From UBA6168 sp041163745 (GTDB lineage: Bacteria > Bacteroidota > Bacteroidia > Chitinophagales > Saprospiraceae), in the NCBI GenBank assembly GCA_041163745.1, contig JBEAQU010000023.1, positions 43,396 through 107,395 of the forward strand: 64,000 bases of DNA. The letters run 5' to 3'. Made by a program: the position numbers and the translations under genes. This document shows, one piece after another, positions 27,169-35,275 of this stretch; positions within the stretch are counted from its first letter, which is position 1, and each line of letters opens with the position of its first letter. The notes under the pieces are model-generated. The model made no database searches and was not told where the DNA came from. It saw only the letters and a list, made by a program, of their open reading frames with translations.

Positions 27169-28137
27169 ATGCGCATGATCAGCCTTGCCGCCGTCCTCCA
27201 CATCACCCTCGCCGGCCTCGTATCGGCCCAACAAGCGCCCCAATTCAGCCTCCATATGCTGAATCCGTTCCTGTACCAACCCGCAGCGGCCGGCATCGAC
27301 AATTCCCTCCTGCTGTCAGGCAGCTACCGTAACCAGTGGATCGGCTTGCCCGGCAGCCCCGTTTCCCTCAACCTCTCCGCACAAATGCCTTTACTCGGCA
27401 ACGGCATCGGACTTCAGGTCGAAAAGGAATCCATCGGGTCCTGGGAACAAACGTCCGCCAGCGCCGCCTACGCCCTGCATACCCGGACCAGCAAGACAGG
27501 AACCCTCTCCTTCGGTATTCGCGCCGGATTCCTTCAGCAACAATTGGACGGCTCATCCGTTAGAACTCCCGGAACCGAATTCCTGGACGAAGGTACACCC
27601 GCCACTCACAACGACCCCTTGCTGTCCGTGGCAGTCGAATCGGGATCCTCCTACACCCTGCAGGCAGGAATCCTGTATCGTAACAACCGATTCACCACAG
27701 GCTTTTCGGCAATAAATTTGCTGGAAAACACCGTCCGTTCCAATACGCTCACCTTCACCACCAAAAGAACCGGCTTCCTGACCGTAGGGTACCGCATGCC
27801 GATCGGTCGCAAATGGGACTTTACCCCCTCGGCCTTGCTGAAGACCGACTTGACCCAATTACAACTCGATTTGTCCGCCATGCTGCACTATCGCGAAAAT
27901 ATTTTCGCAGGTGCATCGTTCAGAGGATATTCGTCCAACAGCATCGATGCGCTCGCTCTCTTCGCCGGAGCCAAGGTCAATGAGAAATTGTCCGCCGCCA
28001 TCGCTTTCGATTTGGGATTGTCCTCCCTCCGGCAGACACATGACGGATCTTTGGAACTGAACCTGAATTACTCGCTCGGCAAAACCTTCGGACAGGGCAG
28101 ACCGCCGAACATCATCTACAACCCCCGATCCCTTTGA
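27169..28137 (+). CDS. PorP/SprF-family type IX secretion outer-membrane protein
   Basis: About 322 residues. Signal peptide MRMISLAAVLHITLAGLVSA followed by QQAPQFSLHMLNPFLYQPAAAG, the hallmark opening of PorP/SprF proteins (Q-x-P-Q-(F/Y)-S-x-Y/H-M-x-N). The rest is a beta barrel with alternating hydrophobic strands and an aromatic-ended C-terminal segment. These proteins are outer-membrane partners of T9SS; SprF-type members are needed for cargo with type B sorting domains, and such a cargo is encoded at 51.6-58.7 kb in this window. The ATG at 27169 (or 27175) gives the signal peptide. Placed 250 bases before gldK. Confidence 0.93.
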   Translation: MRMISLAAVLHITLAGLVSAQQAPQFSLHMLNPFLYQPAAAGIDNSLLLSGSYRNQWIGLPGSPVSLNLSAQMPLLGNGIGLQVEKESIGSWEQTSASAAYALHTRTSKTGTLSFGIRAGFLQQQLDGSSVRTPGTEFLDEGTPATHNDPLLSVAVESGSSYTLQAGILYRNNRFTTGFSAINLLENTVRSNTLTFTTKRTGFLTVGYRMPIGRKWDFTPSALLKTDLTQLQLDLSAMLHYRENIFAGASFRGYSSNSIDALALFAGAKVNEKLSAAIAFDLGLSSLRQTHDGSLELNLNYSLGKTFGQGRPPNIIYNPRSL

Positions 28138-28263
28138 CAGGAGGATCCCAAGACAGGTCTCCCATACCCTGAATGCCGCCTGTATCGACCGACGGAATTC
28201 GCACGGGAGTCGACAACTCAAATAATTATTGGCCATCTCACACTATTGAAGAAATAACCGACG

Positions 28264-28290
28264 TTTGATTTGCACAAATTGTTAATTTTG
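28264..28290 (+). promoter_or_regulatory. Candidate promoter upstream of gldK
   Basis: A good -7 element, TAATTTTG, is at 28283-28290 followed by CAC; TTTG at 28264-28267 is only 15 bases upstream, shorter than usual. The 5' untranslated region would be about 90 bases. Confidence 0.4.
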
Positions 28291-28389
28291 CACGCCATTC
28301 TTAGTATCCAATACCATATTCCGCGCATGCACCGCGGAAGAACACTTTAACGGCACATTAACAACGAAAGGAAAATTCGGGTATCTACA

Positions 28390-29637
28390 ATGAAAGTACT
28401 ACTTAAATCCTCATTCGCACTGCTGCTCATGGCAGTTGTTCTTTCATCCTGCGGCACCAAGGAGAACGGTCAGCTCGTCGGTGTGCTCGACCGTCCGGAA
28501 TGGAAAGGGATCAACCCCTACGGTATGGTGTACGTACCTTCCGGTACCCTCCACATCGGACCTAGTGACCAGGATGTAACCAATACCTTCGTCCAAAGAC
28601 CCAAATCCATCTCCATCCAGGGATTCTACATGGATGACACGGAAATCACCAACAACGAATACCGACAATTCGTCTATTGGGTCAAGGATTCGCTCGCCCA
28701 TACCTACCTCGACCACTTCTTTGAGGACGAGGAAACCGGCGATGAAAGGATCGATTGGGAATATGACATCGATTGGTCCGATGAAACCCTTGCAGATCTG
28801 TACTACCAGGGTGACGACCGCTTCGCCGGACGCAAGGAACTCGACGTCAGCAAACTCGTTTTCGAATACGAATGGTACGACTGGAAAGCCGCTGCGCACG
28901 ACAAACGGAACTCACCCCGTACCTCCTTCATCAACCGGAAGAAAATCAAGATCTACCCGGATACGCTGGTATGGATTCGCGACTACGCCTACTCCTACAA
29001 CGAACCCATGACCCGGAATTACTTCTGGCATCCCGCTTTCGATGACTATCCTGTCGTGGGTATCAATTGGCACATGGCCACCGCCTTCTGCTTCTGGCGT
29101 ACGAAGCTCTGGGACTCCTTCCAATCCAACGGAGGATTCCTGAGCTCCGAAGACTTCCGCCTTCCGACTGAACACGAATGGGAATATGCCTCCCGGGGTG
29201 GCCACGACCTGGCTCCTTATCCTTGGGGTGGCTACTATCTCCGCAATGCGAAAGGTTGTCTCCTCGCAAACTTCAAACCCGGCCGCGGCAACTATCCGGA
29301 GGACGGCGGACTCTACACCGTGAAGGCGGATGCGTATTTCCCAAACGACTACGGCCTCTATAACATGTCCGGCAACGTGTCGGAATGGACATCCACCGCC
29401 TTCTACGAAAATTCCTACTCGTTCATACACGACCTCAACTCCGATATCCGGTTCGATGCCAAGGATGACGACCCCGAAGCGTTCAAACGTAAAGTCATTC
29501 GCGGCGGCTCCTGGAAAGATATCGCCTGGTTCCTACAAACCGGTAACAGACACTGGGAATACCAGGACACAACCAAGTCTTACATAGGCTTCCGCTGCGC
29601 CCTGACTTTTCTCGGCCGGTCCATCAATGACTTCTGA
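28390..29637 (+). CDS. gldK: T9SS ring lipoprotein GldK
   Basis: Lipoprotein of the periplasmic/outer-membrane GldK-GldN ring of T9SS and gliding machinery. 415 residues, lipobox VVLSSC with Cys21. The rest is an FGE-sulfatase (formylglycine-generating enzyme-like) fold: EITNNEYRQFVYWV, VVGINWHMATAFCFW, RLPTEHEWEYASRGG, YGLYNMSGNVSEWTS, and VIRGGSWKD. It is structural in this family, not known to be catalytic. First of gldKLMN; followed by an intrinsic terminator at 29661 and a 229-base gap before gldL. Confidence 0.97.
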   Translation: MKVLLKSSFALLLMAVVLSSCGTKENGQLVGVLDRPEWKGINPYGMVYVPSGTLHIGPSDQDVTNTFVQRPKSISIQGFYMDDTEITNNEYRQFVYWVKDSLAHTYLDHFFEDEETGDERIDWEYDIDWSDETLADLYYQGDDRFAGRKELDVSKLVFEYEWYDWKAAAHDKRNSPRTSFINRKKIKIYPDTLVWIRDYAYSYNEPMTRNYFWHPAFDDYPVVGINWHMATAFCFWRTKLWDSFQSNGGFLSSEDFRLPTEHEWEYASRGGHDLAPYPWGGYYLRNAKGCLLANFKPGRGNYPEDGGLYTVKADAYFPNDYGLYNMSGNVSEWTSTAFYENSYSFIHDLNSDIRFDAKDDDPEAFKRKVIRGGSWKDIAWFLQTGNRHWEYQDTTKSYIGFRCALTFLGRSINDF

Positions 29638-29660
29638 TTTTCTCATATTTGCATGAAAAC

Positions 29661-29698
29661 AAAAGGATAGTATGCCCACACTGCTATCCTTTTCTTTT
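29661..29698 (+). terminator. Rho-independent terminator between gldK and gldL
   Basis: AAAAGGATAG (29661-29670) pairs with CTATCCTTTT (29684-29693) in a perfect 10-bp stem with a 13-base loop, running into a T-rich tract. A TATTTTTG -7-like box overlaps its end (29698-29705), but there is no -33 partner. Confidence 0.7.
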
Positions 29699-29866
29699 AT
29701 TTTTGCCGCCACTCGATTGACCCCGTTTTAATTCGCTTCTTCATCGTTACGACAGTCGATTTCTTTGCCCGGATACGATCGGCGATTCAACTGACGCTCC
29801 GCGCTGCCGACTTTCGGATGCATCATCGCTGTAATCAATTAGCTAACAATTCTAAACCTACTGACA

Positions 29867-30595
29867 ATGAGTTTTGTAAAAACTAAAGCATTCAAGTACG
29901 CCAAGAACTTGTTCATCGGCCTCGGTGCCGCCACTGTTCTGATGGGTGCCCTCTTCAAACTCGAAAGCTGGGAAGGCGCCAGTGAAATGCTCATCATCGG
30001 ACTCTCCGTCGAAGCGTTCATCTTCCTCCTGCTCGGCCTCCTCGGCCCGGAACCCGATTACTATTGGGACAAACTATACCCAGGCCTCAATGATTATCAT
30101 GCCAAGGTATCCCCGCTCGCCGCTGGATCCCAAGACGCCGCCAAGCCACTCCGCGGTGATGTCCTCGAATCCCAACTCGGCGGCATGCTGACCGAACTCC
30201 AGTCCATGTCCAAAAGCCTTTCCTCCCTGAAGGCGTTGCAGGAGGTGGATTTCTCCGGCACTTCCGAACAGATCAAGTCCATGAACAACTTCTACTCGAA
30301 ACTTAATGAAGCCATGGCCGACCTGTCGGACTCCATCGATGATACAAAAGTATACAAGACACAAATCTCCAGCCTGTCCAAAAACCTCACGGGCCTGAAC
30401 ACCGCCTATGACAATCTCCTGTCAACCATGAACCCGTTCCAGGAACAACTCAACCAGGCCGTGTCCAATATGTCCGATTCCCTCGAGGATACAGAAGCTT
30501 ACAAAAAGCAAATCGCCGACCTGGCGCAAAACCTGTCCGGCCTCAATAATGTCTATGGCAGTCTGTTGTCCGCGATGACCCCCTTCCGTAAGTAA
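29867..30595 (+). CDS. gldL: T9SS inner-membrane motor subunit GldL
   Basis: 242 residues. Two N-terminal membrane helices (about 14-34 and 43-62) with charged residues in and between them (KLESWEGASE, GLSVEAF), then a long cytoplasmic coiled coil. With GldM it forms the proton-driven motor of T9SS. The coiled-coil tail contains two copies of a roughly 38-residue unit (SDSIDDTKVYKTQISSLSKN... and SDSLEDTEAYKKQIADLAQN...), each ending in LL(S)xMxPF. It precedes gldM by 88 bases. Confidence 0.97.
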   Translation: MSFVKTKAFKYAKNLFIGLGAATVLMGALFKLESWEGASEMLIIGLSVEAFIFLLLGLLGPEPDYYWDKLYPGLNDYHAKVSPLAAGSQDAAKPLRGDVLESQLGGMLTELQSMSKSLSSLKALQEVDFSGTSEQIKSMNNFYSKLNEAMADLSDSIDDTKVYKTQISSLSKNLTGLNTAYDNLLSTMNPFQEQLNQAVSNMSDSLEDTEAYKKQIADLAQNLSGLNNVYGSLLSAMTPFRK

Positions 30596-30683
30596 TCCCG
30601 GGATTTCTGCCGTCTGCCGGCACCCGGACTACTCACGAAGTGTCCCGTACCACTTTATCTAAACCATCCTAAATTTATAGCAC

Positions 30684-32255
30684 ATGTCCATTCCAAAGGA
30701 ACCGCGGCAGCTGATGATCAACCTGATGTACCTGGTCCTCACTGCACTGCTGGCCCTGAACGTATCCGCGGAAGTAATGAACGCCTTCTTCTCCCTGGAC
30801 AAAGGGCTACGGAATAGCAATGAAATCGTTGATGCCACAAACGACCAGATCGTCGCCAGTATTAACAAACAGGCGGACGCTTATAAGAACGAACAAAATG
30901 AAAAGTTCCGCCAGGCCGCGCAGGATGCTGAAAACCTGACCGAAGAACTGACACTGTACGTTCAGGGCATCCTTGATACCTTGCATGCAAAAGCTGGTTA
31001 CCAAAATCCAAAATACGACTCCACCATGGTCAGAAGACCTAAGAAGGAAAAGGACAAGGATGTAACCACCCGCTATCTCGTACTCGGTCCGGACGGTCAA
31101 CCGGAAAAAGCCGTTGGTCCCCTTCTCGAAAAGAAAATCCTGGAAACAAGAGAGAAGTTGCTCGCCCTCGTTGACAACGACCCGGCTATCGCCGCCTCCA
31201 TTCCGCTCGCCGTCGAAGACGAATGGAAATTGTCCAAGGACAAAACCAGCTGGTCCGATTGGAAATTCCGCCAAATGCCCGTCGCAGCCGTCTACCCGCT
31301 GCTGACCAAGATCCAGGCAGACAGCAAATCATCCGCCACCACCGTACTGAACTATCTCTTCAAGAAAGTCGTCGGCGAAGACCTCATCTTCGATGCCTTC
31401 GAACCCGTCATTTCCTCCCCCAAAGGATATATCATCAAAGGGGAGAAATATACTGCCGACGTCTTTCTCAGCGCCTACAGCACCTCCGCCTCCGGCAACA
31501 CCCGCATCACTGTCAACGGAGCCAACTTGCCGGTCAAAGACGGAAAAGGAACTTACGAAACCGTCGGCTCCCGCCTGGGCGAAAATAAGTTCAACGTAAA
31601 AATCGATGTCACCAACCCCCTTACCAACGAAGTTAAATCCTATGCCAAGGAATTCAGCTTCGAAGTGGGGGAACGCTCCGTCGCCATCTCCGCCGATAAA
31701 ATGAACGTCTTCTACATCGGCGTCGATAACCCCATTTCCGTCTCCGCCGCAGGCGTATCCAGTAACAAACTGGACGTCAGTATCACCGGTGGCGGCGGTA
31801 AACTCACTGCGATCGGATCCAATACCTGGAACGTCACCGTCGGCCAACCTACCGACAACTGCTCCATCGTCGTGCGTGAAAAAGGCGGCGACCTTAACGC
31901 ATCCAAACAGTTCCGCGTAAAACGTATCCCCGATCCCGTCGCCAAACTCGGTAACAAGCCGGATGGAGAAATGGGTAACGGTGAGTTCAAAGCCCAACCC
32001 GGGATCATCGCCTGGCTTGAAAACTTCGATTTTGATGCCCGATGTGAAATCCAAGGTTTCAACTTGGTCAAAGTCTCCAAAAGAGAAGATCCCGTCGACT
32101 CGCCTAACGCCGGTGGCACGTTCACAGGCAAAACCAAAAACCTCGTGACATCTGCAAAACCTGGCGACATCTACTATTTCGAAAACGTGAAAGCCCGCTG
32201 CCCCGGCGATGTAGCAGGTAGGAAAATCAACTCCCTTGTTTTCCGCATCAAGTAA
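30684..32255 (+). CDS. gldM: T9SS motor subunit GldM
   Basis: Trans-envelope subunit of the GldLM motor. 523 residues, near the family's usual 510-525. One N-terminal membrane helix (about 10-30, LMINLMYLVLTALLALNVSA), a helical first periplasmic domain (NEQNEKFRQAAQDAENLTEEL), then three Ig-like periplasmic domains that reach the GldK/N ring. The opening MSIPKEPRQLMINLMYLVLT is very typical of GldM. Followed by a strong hairpin and then gldN. Confidence 0.97.
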   Translation: MSIPKEPRQLMINLMYLVLTALLALNVSAEVMNAFFSLDKGLRNSNEIVDATNDQIVASINKQADAYKNEQNEKFRQAAQDAENLTEELTLYVQGILDTLHAKAGYQNPKYDSTMVRRPKKEKDKDVTTRYLVLGPDGQPEKAVGPLLEKKILETREKLLALVDNDPAIAASIPLAVEDEWKLSKDKTSWSDWKFRQMPVAAVYPLLTKIQADSKSSATTVLNYLFKKVVGEDLIFDAFEPVISSPKGYIIKGEKYTADVFLSAYSTSASGNTRITVNGANLPVKDGKGTYETVGSRLGENKFNVKIDVTNPLTNEVKSYAKEFSFEVGERSVAISADKMNVFYIGVDNPISVSAAGVSSNKLDVSITGGGGKLTAIGSNTWNVTVGQPTDNCSIVVREKGGDLNASKQFRVKRIPDPVAKLGNKPDGEMGNGEFKAQPGIIAWLENFDFDARCEIQGFNLVKVSKREDPVDSPNAGGTFTGKTKNLVTSAKPGDIYYFENVKARCPGDVAGRKINSLVFRIK

Positions 32256-32270
32256 ATCCCGACCATGCAC

Positions 32271-32317
32271 GCACCAACTGCCGGTTTGCAGTCTCACAGA
32301 CAGCCGGTAGTTGGTGC
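32271..32317 (+). promoter_or_regulatory. Strong intercistronic hairpin between gldM and gldN
   Basis: GCACCAACTGCCGG (32271-32284) pairs with CCGGTAGTTGGTGC (32304-32317), 14 pairs with a single G-U, closing a 19-base loop. There is no T-tract afterwards, so it is more likely an mRNA stability or processing element than a terminator. Confidence 0.6.
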
Positions 32318-32442
32318 CACCTCAAATCACCTCTCCAATGGCCTCAGGCCCGGTCCACACGAAAAGCAATGCCCCGTAACCAATGGATTCCGAACGACAA
32401 CCTTCTCGCAATTCTGTATCGCTAACTGAAAATTTTTTTATC

Positions 32443-33303
32443 ATGAAAAATATGCTGCGTTCCTTGGGTGTCCTTTTTCTGGTTGCTTGCGCCCTACCCA
32501 CCTGGGCACAAACTCCTGACAATATTCTGACCGAATCCAGTGATCCCAACGGCGGCCGCCCCCTCGATGATATCGTTGACAAACGAACCACCACGGAAAA
32601 ACGCCTCATCCCTTACGAACAAATCCGCGAAGCGGATATCTTCTGGGAAAAAAGAATCTGGCGCGTATTGGATATCCGCGAGAAGATCAACCTCCCGTTC
32701 GCTTACCCGGAAAGGCCATTCTTCTCCATCCTGATGGATGCTGCCACAACCGGCGAAATAACGGTCTTCAGCACCGAAGATGACAAGTTCTCCTCCGCAC
32801 TCACCGCAGATGAGGTCGCTTCCATGGGCGCCACCATCGATACTGTCATTACCTTCGATCCCGAAACATATGAGGAACGTATCACCGTCGTCCGCAATGA
32901 CCTCAACCCCGATGACGTGAAACGATTCCGCCTGAAGGAAGTCTGGTTCTTCGATGAGGAAACCTCCACCCTGCAGGTCCGTATACTCGGCATCGCACCC
33001 CTCATCGATGTCAAAGATGAAAACGGGAACTTCAAATACGAAAAACCTATGTTCTGGGCGTACTACCCCGAAGCCAGGGAAATGCTCTCGCGTGAACGCG
33101 TCTTCAATATAGGTAATGACGCCAGCCCCATGACCTGGGAAGACCTTCTCGAAATGCGATTCTTCTCCAGCTATATCTACAAAGAATCGAATGTGAAGAA
33201 CCGCCGCCTGATGGATTACCTCACCGGCGTGGACCTCCTCCTCGAAGCGGACAAGATCAGGCAGGAGATCTTTAACTTCGAACACGACCTATGGTCCTAT
33301 TGA
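32443..33303 (+). CDS. gldN: T9SS ring protein GldN
   Basis: Periplasmic partner of GldK in the T9SS ring. 286 residues with a signal peptide (MKNMLRSLGVLFLVACALPTWA). Family motifs include READIFWEKRIWRVLDIREK, PFFSILMDAA, FRLKEVWFFDEETSTLQVRI, and NRRLMDYLTGVDLL near the end. Start at 32443; an upstream ATG at 32383 would add 20 polar residues before the signal peptide. Followed by a strong terminator and then by a second copy. Confidence 0.97.
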   Translation: MKNMLRSLGVLFLVACALPTWAQTPDNILTESSDPNGGRPLDDIVDKRTTTEKRLIPYEQIREADIFWEKRIWRVLDIREKINLPFAYPERPFFSILMDAATTGEITVFSTEDDKFSSALTADEVASMGATIDTVITFDPETYEERITVVRNDLNPDDVKRFRLKEVWFFDEETSTLQVRILGIAPLIDVKDENGNFKYEKPMFWAYYPEAREMLSRERVFNIGNDASPMTWEDLLEMRFFSSYIYKESNVKNRRLMDYLTGVDLLLEADKIRQEIFNFEHDLWSY

Positions 33304-33323
33304 CCAATCATTCTCCTCGCACA

Positions 33324-33359
33324 AAAAAGCCTGCCGCTCCAACGGCAGGCTTTTTTTTT
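33324..33359 (+). terminator. Rho-independent terminator after gldN
   Basis: AAAAAGCCTGCCG (33324-33336) pairs perfectly with CGGCAGGCTTTTT (33343-33355), six-base loop, with a continuing T-tract to 33359. One of the strongest terminators in the window; it separates the two gldN copies. Confidence 0.9.
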
Positions 33360-33643
33360 CTAAATCCAACCTTCCGCTTTCCCCGCTCGTTATCCCGCCC
33401 AAGAGGTCTCGACCGCGCCCCGCTTGCTGATACCATTTGTCTGCTGTCCAACGCACTCAAAATATTTCCACTACCCGATATACTAAACCACCGGGTGCAC
33501 CTTGTTATATAGCGGGTTGTTTACCGCTGACCCGGATCGCACTCACTGGCCAGACCCAATGTGGTCCGGATTGCAACACCCCCTGTACAAATCAATCGCG
33601 CAGGGCTAAACCCTCGCTTACTCAAAACTAATTCCGATCAATC

Positions 33644-34504
33644 ATGAAAATCATGCCCCGTTGGATGTGTGTTCTGCTGCTGACAATTCCTTGCGTCCCT
33701 GCCCGTGCGCAGGTCGATGATGCCGTGCGCACCGAATCCAGCCCAACCCTCCCGAATCAGCCGCTCAATGACATCGTCGAAAAACGTATTACGCTCGAAA
33801 AACACCTCCTACCCTACGACCATACTCGCGAGGCAGATATCTTCTGGGAAAAGAGAATTTGGCGCGTGCTGGATATCCGCGAGAAGATGAACCAGCCCTT
33901 CGCCTACCCGGAACGCCCTTTCTTCTCCATTCTTATGGACGCAGCCGCCAACGGCGATATCACCGCCTACAGCACGGAGGATGATGATTTTACCACCGCA
34001 CTCTCCATCGAGGAAATAACCTCCATCGGTGCAACCAATGACACGATATTGATTGTCAATCCAGAAACATACGAGGAGCAGCTCACCATCGTCAGCAACC
34101 AACTCAACCCGGAAGATATTAAACGTTTCCGCCTGAAGGAAATCTGGTTCTTCGATGAGGAAACCTCCACCCTCCAGGTGCGTATCCTCGGCATCGCACC
34201 CATCATCGATGTGAAAGATGACAATGGTAACTTCAAATACGAGAAACCCTTGTTCTGGGTGTACTATCCAGCAGCACGCATGCTCCTCTCCAGAGAAAGG
34301 GTCTTTACCGTGGGAAACGACGCCAGCCCCATGACCTGGGATGACTTGCTCGAAATGCGCCACTTCTCGAGCTATATTTACAAGGAGTCCAATGTCATGA
34401 ACCGCCGCCTTACGGATTATCTCACTGGGGTTGACCTGCTGCAGGAAGCTGCTAAGATCAAACAGGACATTTTCAACTTCGAACATGACCTCTGGTCCTA
34501 TTGA
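33644..34504 (+). CDS. gldO: Second GldN paralogue (GldO-like)
   Basis: 286 residues, the same length as gldN just upstream. The mature parts are closely similar: both have EADIFWEKRIWRVLDIREK, KEIWFFDEETSTLQVRILGI or its KEV form, and identical C-terminal IFNFEHDLWSY. The leader (MKIMPRWMCVLLLTIPCVPARA) differs. Flavobacterium johnsoniae has an analogous adjacent gldN/gldO pair that is partly redundant. The strong terminator in between implies separate transcription or attenuated read-through for this copy. The gldO symbol is by analogy of position. Confidence 0.9.
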   Translation: MKIMPRWMCVLLLTIPCVPARAQVDDAVRTESSPTLPNQPLNDIVEKRITLEKHLLPYDHTREADIFWEKRIWRVLDIREKMNQPFAYPERPFFSILMDAAANGDITAYSTEDDDFTTALSIEEITSIGATNDTILIVNPETYEEQLTIVSNQLNPEDIKRFRLKEIWFFDEETSTLQVRILGIAPIIDVKDDNGNFKYEKPLFWVYYPAARMLLSRERVFTVGNDASPMTWDDLLEMRHFSSYIYKESNVMNRRLTDYLTGVDLLQEAAKIKQDIFNFEHDLWSY

Positions 34505-34890
34505 CCAACCTCCTTCCTGCACGATGAAAAGGGCGTAAACCAAATTGTCGGATCTCAAATGCTTAGGAGACCAGCTTCTCCCGCGAGCGAACCCCCTGCC
34601 GCTCTTCAGCACCCGTGCCCAACGCCGCGTGCTCCTCTCCGCAAAGCGGATAGCAATATCCAAATATCAAAAAAGCGGTTAAATGACCAACCCGCTCGCT
34701 ATCTACATTTAATAAAAAGGAAAAAATCCCTGTAATTCGCTTAATTCTAAAAATTCGCGTACCAGCTTTCCCGCGAAGCGGGAATAAAAATCCGCCTACA
34801 ACGAATCCGCCATTCCATCACCGCTTCGGCCGCGACATGGCGCATCAACTCAAATCAAAGCCGAAACGATAATTTGGTTTTCGTCCGATC

Positions 34891-34920
34891 AAAGCCCGTC
34901 GCCCATGCGACGGGCTTTTT
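34891..34920 (+). terminator. Rho-independent terminator
   Basis: AAAGCCCGTCGC (34891-34902) pairs perfectly with GCGACGGGCTTT (34907-34918) around a CCAT loop, then a T-rich run. It lies 387 bases after the second gldN stop, so it ends either a long 3' untranslated region or an unrecognised small RNA. Confidence 0.85.
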
Positions 34921-35233
34921 CTTTCGTCTCCTTTGTCTCCTATCCCCGATTTATATCGATGAATTGATACCGTTCGTTGATTGCGTCCCCCGCCTCTCGG
35001 TTTATTCGTGCACTATTGCACTGTCCGGACGTATCTTGACCTGGAGTGCCTGCGTCAAATTATCTGTCGTGCTTGAAACAATGATCGTTCCCAACTGTTT
35101 ATCCGAGCGATTGGTACCGGATCTTCCGCTTTTGCATACCACGGCACTTCACGTCACGTAGCCATGGCAGCCGCCGATAGGATGCCAATCCGTTCAGCAG
35201 ATGTACAAAAGCATGCTGCAAGCAAGCGAAGCT

Positions 35234-35241
35234 TACTTTTG
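35234..35241 (+). promoter_or_regulatory. Candidate -7 element for the TonB-dependent receptor
   Basis: TACTTTTG fits TAnnTTTG and would give a start near 35248 with a leader of about 28 bases. No TTTG is visible at the -33 position. Confidence 0.35.
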
Positions 35242-35275
35242 CTTTTTCTGACCTTTCACAAAATATGTTTCTTCC

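Larger units (their letters stand above)
34505..35275. other. Intergenic region with hairpins, no gene seen
   Basis: About 770 bases, partly AT-rich (34640-34760). Small hairpins with A-rich loops are visible, for example TTCCCGC-GAA-GCGGGAA at 34768-34784, and there is one strong terminator (34891-34920). No convincing coding frame was found. It may be a long 3' region of the second gldN plus the leader of the TonB-dependent receptor gene. Confidence 0.5.
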
